Below, piece after piece: positions 6,147 through 13,000 of a DNA stretch of 15,449 nt; position 1 is the first letter of the stretch, and the number at the start of each line of letters is the position of its first letter. The stretch is from Candidatus Methanoplasma sp. Lineage in GTDB: Archaea; Thermoplasmatota; Thermoplasmata; Methanomassiliicoccales; Methanomethylophilaceae. The notes beneath the pieces were generated by a model. That model made no database searches, had not been told where the DNA came from, and saw only the letters and a program-made list of their open reading frames with translations. Position numbers and translations under genes: made by a program. Location: contig JAITCQ010000084.1 in assembly GCA_031283015.1 (NCBI GenBank), forward strand, positions 1-15,449. The letters are read 5' to 3'.

Positions 6147-7171
6147 GCTTCTGCGTAAAATGCGGGAACGAGGCCGAGAACACCTTGGACGGCCTTTGCA
6201 CGGAGTGTTTCCTCGACGGTAGGAAGCTGGTCACCCTCCCGCACCACGTCGATTTGAAAGTATGCGCCAACTGCGGGGACTTCGGGCAAGGGGAAACATG
6301 GGCGGCGAAAGATACACTGACGGCGGTGGAGGACGCGGCGGTGAGATCCCTCGCGACCGTCAAAGAAGCCAGAATAGTAAGCGCCGAAGCGTCGTCGGAA
6401 GAACAGGAGCCGTTCACTTACTCTGTCCGAGTAGACGCCGCGCTAGATATCAACGGATATCCGGCCGAGGGGGCGGCATCCACTCTTGTAAGGATTAAGA
6501 ACACCGTCTGCAGAAGATGTTCCAGGCAGCTCGGGAACTATTACGAGTCGATACTGCAGATAAGAGCAAATCCTAAGGCCGTGTCGAGCAAAGTGATACG
6601 GGAGGCGCTGAACCGGGTCGAGAACCTCGTGGATTCCCACTCCGTTACCAACAGACAGATATTCATAACCAAGGCGGAAGAGGTCCAGGGAGGGATCGAC
6701 ATCTACCTATCGTCGATATCCATAGGGAAGGCTGCGGCGAAAGACCTCTCCGACGCGTATTTCGCGGAAACGAAAGAGGCGTTCAAGCTCGTCGGGCAGA
6801 AGGACGACGGCCAGAACATGTTCAGGATAACGTACCTCGTCAGGCTTCCCGACTTTCACGCCGGCGACGTGATACAGTTCGAAGGGCGATACTTCAAACT
6901 GACCCGGGTGTCCGGCGGCGGCGCAAAGGTCGTTGACCTCCTGAATTTCAGAGAGAGGGCGGTCAAACGGTCAGATATGCCGTCCTTCAAAGTGCATACG
7001 AGATCCGAGGACCTGCGGGAGGCAGTGGTGGTGAACAGGAACGGGGACGAGATACAGGTCCTGCACCCGTCGAATTATTCCACCGTGGATCTGAACGTTC
7101 CCGCAGGCGCCGAGATAAGCGAAACGGCGAAGGTGGTCGAGATAGACGACGTCCTCTATTTCGTACCTTGA
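6143..7171 (+). CDS. nmd3: Ribosome biogenesis/quality factor NMD3
   Basis: The 342-residue product matches archaeal NMD3, homologous to the core of the eukaryotic 60S nuclear-export adaptor; in archaea it is thought to act on the large ribosomal subunit. Zinc-ribbon cysteines are visible as Cys4-x2-Cys7 and Cys19-x2-Cys22, Cys41-x2-Cys44 and Cys123-x2-Cys126. The last pair sits in the typical NTVCRRCSRQLGNYYESILQIR-type segment. The middle part contains the helical REALNRVENLV and the AKDLSDAYFAE region; the C-terminal part is beta-rich (GDVIQFEGRYFKLTRVSG), the eIF5A-like and SH3-like portion. The start is GTG at 6143, overlapping the DUF424 stop; no other start places the first zinc ribbon correctly. 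It is the last gene of the operon led by the small winged-helix gene and mcm. Confidence 0.93.
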   Translation: MSFCVKCGNEAENTLDGLCTECFLDGRKLVTLPHHVDLKVCANCGDFGQGETWAAKDTLTAVEDAAVRSLATVKEARIVSAEASSEEQEPFTYSVRVDAALDINGYPAEGAASTLVRIKNTVCRRCSRQLGNYYESILQIRANPKAVSSKVIREALNRVENLVDSHSVTNRQIFITKAEEVQGGIDIYLSSISIGKAAAKDLSDAYFAETKEAFKLVGQKDDGQNMFRITYLVRLPDFHAGDVIQFEGRYFKLTRVSGGGAKVVDLLNFRERAVKRSDMPSFKVHTRSEDLREAVVVNRNGDEIQVLHPSNYSTVDLNVPAGAEISETAKVVEIDDVLYFVP

Positions 7172-7231
7172 GTCTTACGGGGAACCCGTCGCGTCATGAC
7201 AGTTTCGAACACAGCGTGAACGGACCGTAGG

Positions 7232-7266
7232 CTTTTTATCAAGAAAACCATGCATCGGACATGCAT
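7232..7266 (+). promoter_or_regulatory. Promoter and inverted repeat at the nucleotidyltransferase start
   Basis: The TATA-like CTTTTTATC (7232-7240) is centred 25 nt before the ATG at 7261, which predicts a leaderless message. Two copies of ATGCAT (7250-7255 and 7261-7266), 5 nt apart, form an inverted repeat spanning the predicted transcription start and the start codon. This could be an autoregulatory operator. Confidence 0.45.
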
Positions 7267-7569
7267 CATGAGGTCGGGCCCGCATACAGTCTGGAGGATA
7301 TTAAGCGGCTAATAACCCCGGTTGTCAGCAGATACGAGGTCGACCGGGTATATGTTTTCGGGCCCTATGCTCGCGGAGACGCTGACGGAACGAGCGATGT
7401 CGACCTGCACATAGATGCGGACCGACTTCGCACCTTTGACCTTTGCGGACTCATGGTCCGGCTGGAAGAAGCTCTCGGGACCCTTGTGGATGTTATTCCC
7501 ACCGATTCGATGAGTCAGGATTTTCTTGATATCATCAGTCGAGAAGAGATATTGATCTATGAAAGATGA
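7261..7569 (+). CDS. MNT-type nucleotidyltransferase, solitary
   Basis: A 102-residue protein of the minimal nucleotidyltransferase (MNT, COG1669-like) family. The core reads VYVFGPYARGDADGTSDVDLHID (30-52), matching the family pattern G-S-x-A-R-G-(n)-S-D-x-D, with Asp46 and Asp48 as metal ligands and a third acidic strand LVDVIP (75-80). The normally conserved Ser after the first Gly of this motif is replaced by Pro35, which is unusual. Members usually work as the antitoxin of HEPN-MNT toxin-antitoxin pairs, AMPylating the HEPN RNase. Here no HEPN gene is found on either side: nmd3 lies upstream and fumarase downstream. It may therefore be an orphan, with a partner elsewhere or a different target. 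The start fits the leaderless promoter just upstream. Confidence 0.86.
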   Translation: MHHEVGPAYSLEDIKRLITPVVSRYEVDRVYVFGPYARGDADGTSDVDLHIDADRLRTFDLCGLMVRLEEALGTLVDVIPTDSMSQDFLDIISREEILIYER

Positions 7570-7594
7570 GCCCCTTCTCAACTAATTGTCAAGC

Positions 7595-7638
7595 ATCACG
7601 AAGTGATTCGCGGTTGCCGGGCTTCCGGAGGGCCCCGG
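7595..7638. other. Two hairpins in the 135-bp gap after the nucleotidyltransferase gene
   Basis: ATCAC-GAA-GTGAT (7595-7607) and a GC-rich stem with arms CCGGG (7617-7621) and CCCGG (7634-7638) lie between the nucleotidyltransferase gene and fumarase. Neither is followed by a T-run, so a terminator role is uncertain. They could also stabilise the 3' end of the transcript. Confidence 0.3.
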
Positions 7639-7673
7639 TCGCGTCACAGGTTCTAGCCGTGGTGTTGAGTGCA

Positions 7674-7682
7674 TCTTTTTAT
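7674..7682 (+). promoter_or_regulatory. TATA-like box of the fumarase operon
   Basis: TCTTTTTAT is centred about 26-27 nt before the ATG at 7705. It predicts a leaderless transcript starting at or next to the start codon. Confidence 0.55.
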
Positions 7683-7704
7683 CGGGAACCGCAATAAAGG
7701 TATC

Positions 7705-8574
7705 ATGATAAAACTGCCGGAGCCTGTCGACCAGATCGTGGTCAATCTCCTGAAAGCAGCCAACACGAAACTCCCGTCCGACATCGGCTGGGCACTGGAG
7801 GCCGCCGCAGGCTGGGAAGCGGACCCTATGGCAAGGGTGCAGCTCGGAGCCATAATGGACAATGTGAAAAAAGCGGAGTTCCTTGGCCGCCCCATGTGCC
7901 AGGATACGGGGGTACCGACGTTCTACGTAAAGGGGAGGTTCAACGCCTCGATCCGCGGCGAGATTGCGAAAGGACTGAAAAAGGCGACGGAGACCGTTCC
8001 CCTGAGACCCAACACGGTGGACCCTCTGACAAGGAAGAACCATGGGGACAACCTCGGGAAAGGGATGCCCGCGATACATTACAACCCGACAGACGACGAT
8101 TTCCTGGAGATCGCGGTCCTGATAAAGGGCGCCGGCTCGGAGAACATGACCCGGCTGGCCATGCTGAACCCCTCGGACGGGATCGAAGGGGTGAAGAGAT
8201 TCGTTATCGATTCGGTGCTGGACGCCGGAGGGAAGCCCTGCCCGCCCGGCGTGGTCGGGGTCGGGATCGGAGGGACGGCGGACGAATGCGTCGCAATGTC
8301 CAAAGAAGCGCTGATGTCCCCGCTGGACGCAGAGAACGCCGACCCCCTGCTGAAAGAGATGGAAGAGGACCTGTTCGTAAAGCTGAATGGCAGCGGGCTC
8401 GGCCCTATGGGGCTGGGAGGATCTACCACCGTCCTCGGCGTAAAGGTGAGGACGGCATACTGTCACACCGCAAGCCTTCCCGTGGCCGTCAGCATAGGGT
8501 GCTGGGCGACGAGGAGGGCGGTCGCGCGCATAACCGGAACAAGCGTTGAATATACACAGGGGGCGGACCTGTGA
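7705..8574 (+). CDS. fumA: Fumarate hydratase class I, alpha subunit
   Basis: This 289-residue product is the N-terminal-type subunit of the two-subunit, oxygen-sensitive [4Fe-4S] fumarase, which interconverts fumarate and malate in the cytosol. The three cluster cysteines are visible as Cys65 in MCQDTGVP, Cys179 in KPCPPGVVGVGIGG and Cys253 in AYCHTASLP. Other landmarks are LRPNTVDPLTRKNHGDN and LNGSGLGPMGLGG. The start at ATG 7705 fits the TATA-like box at 7674-7682; the in-frame upstream start at 7669 would lie before the promoter. The gene ends in GTGA, shared with fumB. L(+)-tartrate dehydratase is a close relative and cannot be excluded from sequence alone, but fumarase is the more common activity in archaea, where it belongs to a partial TCA cycle. 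Confidence 0.94.
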   Translation: MIKLPEPVDQIVVNLLKAANTKLPSDIGWALEAAAGWEADPMARVQLGAIMDNVKKAEFLGRPMCQDTGVPTFYVKGRFNASIRGEIAKGLKKATETVPLRPNTVDPLTRKNHGDNLGKGMPAIHYNPTDDDFLEIAVLIKGAGSENMTRLAMLNPSDGIEGVKRFVIDSVLDAGGKPCPPGVVGVGIGGTADECVAMSKEALMSPLDAENADPLLKEMEEDLFVKLNGSGLGPMGLGGSTTVLGVKVRTAYCHTASLPVAVSIGCWATRRAVARITGTSVEYTQGADL

Positions 8575-9137
8575 CGGAACTAATGACCCCGCTGAGCGAA
8601 AGGACGGTCCGCGGGCTGAAGGTCGGCGACATGGTGTATCTGACCGGCAGCGTGGTGACCGGAAGGGACGAGATGCACATTCGAGCGATAGAGAACTCCA
8701 GGCACGGCAGGCCCGTTCCGGAAGGGATTGAAGGGTCCGTCCTCTTTCACTGCGGCCCGATCGTGGTCAGGGACGGCGGCGGATGGAAGGTCGTCGCGGC
8801 AGGCCCGACCACCAGCGCAAGGATGGATTCCCTGGAACCAGAGATGATAAGGAGGTTCGGGATCCGCGCGGTCATCGGAAAGGGAGGGATGTCCAAAGAG
8901 GTCGGGGACGCCATGCGCGAGGTAGGCTGTGTATATCTTGCGGCGGTGGGAGGGGCCGCGGTCTCCATCGCGGAATCGATAGTCGAGGTATGCGGCGCCG
9001 ATTGGCAGGACCTCGGCATGGCCGAGGCCATATGGAGATTCCGCACGGAAAGGATGGGTCCGCTAGTAGTCGCGATGGACTCAGAAGGGAACAGCCTCTA
9101 CGAGAACGTAAGATCGAGACTCGTCAAGGATGTTTGA
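8571..9137 (+). CDS. fumB: Fumarate hydratase class I, beta subunit
   Basis: A 188-residue C-terminal-type subunit of class I fumarase that pairs with the upstream alpha subunit to form the active site. Conserved segments are SVLFHCGPIVV (about 58-68), AGPTTSARMDSLEPEMIRRFG (about 79-99), the RAVIGKGGM loop, GCVYLAAVGGAAVSIAESI and the WQDLGMAEAIWRF region. Translation probably starts at GTG 8571, overlapping the alpha stop by 4 nt; ATG 8583, five codons in, is the alternative. The last 14 nt overlap the 3' end of the convergent minus-strand gene. Confidence 0.94.
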   Translation: MTELMTPLSERTVRGLKVGDMVYLTGSVVTGRDEMHIRAIENSRHGRPVPEGIEGSVLFHCGPIVVRDGGGWKVVAAGPTTSARMDSLEPEMIRRFGIRAVIGKGGMSKEVGDAMREVGCVYLAAVGGAAVSIAESIVEVCGADWQDLGMAEAIWRFRTERMGPLVVAMDSEGNSLYENVRSRLVKDV

Positions 9138-9975
9138 CGTCGCTGTCCTCTTCCGCGCTGTCGTCGATTATCTCAAGGCTGTGGGGCCGGTTCATATGTT
9201 TTCCCAGCAGCCATGCGGCGACCGCCAGCATCATGCCCAGGATGACCCCGACCAGCATTAGTATATGGGCGGCGTCCATGCCGAGATATTTCCTCAGTTC
9301 GCTCTTCTCCAGAGTGACGTTGACCGTTGACAGGCTTACTTTCACGTCCACCGTTATGGGGTCGCTTCGGTTGAAGCCTTGGCTACTGGCGGTCATAGCA
9401 TATGTTCCGATGGGACATGTTATCTCATAATATCCGCGGTCGTCGGTGTGTGCGGTATGCGTGGTCCCGCCACTGGCGGGGGTGAAGGTGACGGTCGCGT
9501 TCCGGATGGGAGCCTTGTCGAACGAGACGGTCCCTCTGACGTCCCCATCCGAAGCGATCATTATCGCGCACTGCATGGCGCCGACCGGGCCGGTTATGGT
9601 ATACGTACGGGTCGCGCTTGCGTAGGTCGCCGTTGTGAGATTGAGACTATGATAGTCGGATCCCTGCTGGATAGAGACATTGGGACATGTCAGTACCCTG
9701 TACCCGAAGACCGCGAAGGAGATTGTGAGATTGGTGTTCGCAGCGGCGCCCACGCTGAAGAAGCCGACGGCGTCGGTCACGCCCTGGAAGGCGCTGGAGC
9801 CGTCGGTGCCAGCAACGGCAACGGAAACGGTCACCCCCTCCATCGACATCCCGCTGGTGTCTGCGACATAACCCTCTATTTTGTAGAACGGATCGTCCGC
9901 GCCTGCGGACATCGGCGACCCGATCAATACCAACAGTAAGACCGCGAATGATGCCAGCAGGAGTTTGTTCCTCAT
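9124..9975 (-). CDS. Secreted, C-terminally anchored carboxypeptidase-regulatory-like repeat protein
   Basis: A 283-residue protein with an N-terminal signal peptide (MRNKLLLASFAVLLLVLIG, likely cut near residue 24-26, after SAGA) and a C-terminal transmembrane helix (about 236-258, ILMLVGVILGMMLAVAAWLL) followed by a short acidic cytoplasmic tail. The exterior part holds two beta-sandwich segments typical of carboxypeptidase-regulatory-like or Cna-B-like domains: about 32-110 (IEGYVADTSGMSMEGVTVSV) and about 145-225 (VRGTVSFDKAPIRNATVTF, TDDRGYYEITCPIGTYAM). Ser/Thr-rich NxT/S sites suggest glycosylation. It should be exposed on the cell surface with a structural or binding role; no catalytic motif is seen. 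It overlaps fumB tail-to-tail and is divergent from the Lhr helicase gene. Its ligand is unknown. Confidence 0.86.
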   Translation of the reverse strand: MRNKLLLASFAVLLLVLIGSPMSAGADDPFYKIEGYVADTSGMSMEGVTVSVAVAGTDGSSAFQGVTDAVGFFSVGAAANTNLTISFAVFGYRVLTCPNVSIQQGSDYHSLNLTTATYASATRTYTITGPVGAMQCAIMIASDGDVRGTVSFDKAPIRNATVTFTPASGGTTHTAHTDDRGYYEITCPIGTYAMTASSQGFNRSDPITVDVKVSLSTVNVTLEKSELRKYLGMDAAHILMLVGVILGMMLAVAAWLLGKHMNRPHSLEIIDDSAEEDSDVKHP

Positions 9976-9997
9976 TACCTTTCAATGGCAGACTGCA

Positions 9998-10005
9998 TTT
10001 AATAT
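9998..10005 (-). promoter_or_regulatory. TATA-like box of the surface-protein gene
   Basis: On the minus strand this reads ATATTAAA, centred about 26 nt before the ATG at 9975. It shares the 117-bp divergent intergenic region with the Lhr gene promoter and predicts a leaderless transcript. Confidence 0.45.
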
Positions 10006-10054
10006 CTTTTCGAGGAAGATGACCCCTAAGAGCGGCCGCCGCCGCACAGATTAC

Positions 10055-10062
10055 TCTAAATA
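10055..10062 (+). promoter_or_regulatory. TATA-like box of the Lhr helicase gene
   Basis: TCTAAATA is centred about 34 nt before the ATG at 10093, leaving room for only a few leader nucleotides. The intervening sequence has AAAGG-type stretches but no clear Shine-Dalgarno site. Confidence 0.4.
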
Positions 10063-10092
10063 CCTCTTGATTCTAAAGGTAAAGGATTCACG

Positions 10093-13000
10093 ATGAGTTC
10101 TTTGGAAAAGGCCGATAAAGCACACTCTATGGAAGAGGTGATGGATCTTATGGAACCACTTATCGCCACGTGGTTCAAGGAAAGGTTCGACATGCTCACC
10201 GAGCCTCAGGCCAAAGCGATCCCTGCGATACACCAAAGGAAGAATGTTCTGGTGTCGTCGCCCACAGGATCAGGCAAGACGCTCACAGCCTTCACCAGCA
10301 TAATCAACGAGCTCACGAAATACGCCGCGGAGGGAAAGCTTGAGGAAAGGATATACTGTATATACATCTCCCCCCTGAAAGCACTGGCCAACGACGTGAA
10401 CCGGAACCTGAACACCCCTTTGGCAGAGATGAGGGAGACCGCGGCCGCGCACGGCATGAACATACCCGGCATCAGAGTGGCGGTGAGGTCTGGCGACACG
10501 CCGCAGAACGAGAGGCAGAAGATGGTGAGGCATCCGCCCCACATCCTGATAACAACGCCGGAATCCCTCGCCCTGATCCTAGCGGCCCCTAAGTTCAAAG
10601 AGAACCTGAGGAAAGTGGAGTGGGTGATCCTCGACGAGATACACGACATATGCGACTCTAAAAGAGGCGTGTTCCTCTCCCTGACCCTGGAACGCCTCAG
10701 GGAGCACTGCGAGACAGATTTCTCCAGGATAGGACTGTCGGCCACGCTGGCGCCGATCGAGGCCATAGCGGCGTATCTGGTAGGCTGCGGGCCGAACGGG
10801 GAGCACAGGGAGGTGACACTTGTGGAGGCGGACTCGAAGAAGGAACTAGACCTCAAGGTCATATGCCCCACGGATGACATGACCGCGCTGTCGTCCGATA
10901 TCGTGAACTCCATGATGTACGACAAGGTGAAAGAGATGGTCGACCAGCACGAGACCACGCTGATATTCACCAACACAAGGTCCGGCGCCGAGAGCGTGGT
11001 CTACAAACTAAAAGAGAGGGGACTGGAAAGCGTGGAGGTCCACCACAGCTCGCTCGGCAGGGAGACCAGGCTGGACGTCGAAGAGAGGCTGAAGAGAGGG
11101 GAGATCAGATGCGTGGTGTCGTCGACGTCCCTCGAACTCGGGATCGACATCGGATCGATAGACCTTGTATGTCAGATCGGATCCCCCAAATCCGTCGCAA
11201 AGGGGCTGCAGAGGATAGGAAGGAGCGGCCACAGCTACGGCAGGGTGGCAAAGGGACGGCTCATCGTCTTCGATCCCGATGATCTGGTGGAATGCGCGGT
11301 GATGTGTCGCGCCGCTCACAGAGGGGACATCGACAGGGTCGGGATCCCGGAGAACTGTCTGGACGTCCTCGCCCAGACCGTCGTGGGAATGAGTCTGGAC
11401 CAGAGATGGGAGGAGGACGCAGCGTACGAGATAGTGAAAGGCTCCTACTGCTACAGGAACCTCCGAAAGGACCGCTTCATCGATGTTCTCAGATACCTCG
11501 GGAGCAAGGACGAGCACGAAGGCGTGTACTCCAAGATATGGTACGACGAGGAGGAAAGGCGTTTCGGCAGGAAGAAAGGCGCCAGGATGATTTATCTGAT
11601 GAACCTCGGCACCATACCGGAGGAAGCGAATTACAGAGTGGTCACCAACCACGGCACCACGGCCGGGGAGCTGTCGGAGAAGTTCGTCGAGAGGCTTGCG
11701 CCCAGGGACGTGTTCGTCCTTGGCGGAAGGTCGCTCGAGTTCGTAAGGTCGAAAGGTATGGTGGCGCACGTCAAGGAGGCGACGGGAAGGAAACCGACCG
11801 TGCCGTCATGGGCAGGGGAGATGCTTCCGAGGAGCTTCGACCTGTCTATGGACGTGGCCGTTTTCAGGAGGGAGATGTCCCAGATGATCTCCGACGAACC
11901 GCCGGACCTGATATCGGCGCTCAGCCGCGAATTCGACATTGACGAGGGTTCGGCGAGAAGCCTCGTGTCATATTTCAAAGAGCAGAAGGCGGTCACCGGC
12001 AGCATACCGGATGTTGACAGGCTCGCCATCGAAGAGTACATCGACCCGTCGGGGAATCAGAGGATAGTGTTCCATTTTCCATTCGGAAGAAGGGTCAACG
12101 ATGCATTATCCAGAGGGTATGCGTACAGGCTGTCCAACATGATAGGTTCCAACGTCTCCGTCACGATGTCGGACGACAACTTCATGATAGGTACCCCCCG
12201 GAAGATCGACATCGAACAGATACCCGGCCTCCTCACGTCCAGGGAGCTGGAACCGATGCTGAGGAAAGCGATAAAGGATTCCGAGATATTCAAGCTCAGA
12301 TTCAGGCACACGGCCGCCCGCAGCTTCATGATACTCAGGAACTACTTGGGCCGCCCGATCTCGGTGAACAGGCAGCAGATAAGGTCGTCCTATCTCCTGG
12401 ATATGCTGGGCAACATGGAGAACGCCCCGGTCATAGAGGAGACCTACCGCGAGGTCCTGGAAGACGACATGGACATCAGGAACGCCGCGGAGGTCCTGGA
12501 GATGATAGAGAATGGGAAGATGGGAGTCGAGGTGTTCCGTTTCAGCGGCACGCCCTCGCCTTTCGCGCACTCCATCATCCTGTCGGGATTCACGGACATA
12601 GTCCTGATGGAGGACCGGTCGGAACTCCTCAAAGAGTTGCACCGCAAGGTCCTGCACAGGGCGCTCGGGGACTCCGTGAAAGAGTTCGAGTTCGACGAGG
12701 ACCACGTGATACCGTACTTCAGGCAGAAGATAGGGCGCATATCCTCGAAGAACGACATCGTCCCGCTTCTTAAGAGGACCGGGCCGCTTCAGGCGGTAAG
12801 GGAAAGAGGCCGCAACATTTACGCATACTGCGACGAAGACAAGAAGACCGTCGACGAGTGGGTGAGGGACCTGCTCAAAGAAGGCGAGATAGGGACGGTG
12901 TTCCTGGACGAGCCCCACATCATGGTGAAGGGTGAGGTCCCGACATACGCCGCGGCGACCGCGAAGGAACGCGAGCTGAACGAGACCGACCTGAAAGTGC

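Noticed and set aside
7595..7638. Bacterial-style intrinsic terminator
   Set aside because: There are stems but no U-run follows, and archaea mostly terminate at T-rich tracts.
7261..7704. Toxin-antitoxin pair with a HEPN partner
   Set aside because: No HEPN-like frame is found in the 135 bp downstream or in the gap upstream; the long minus-strand frames here are shadows of fumarase.
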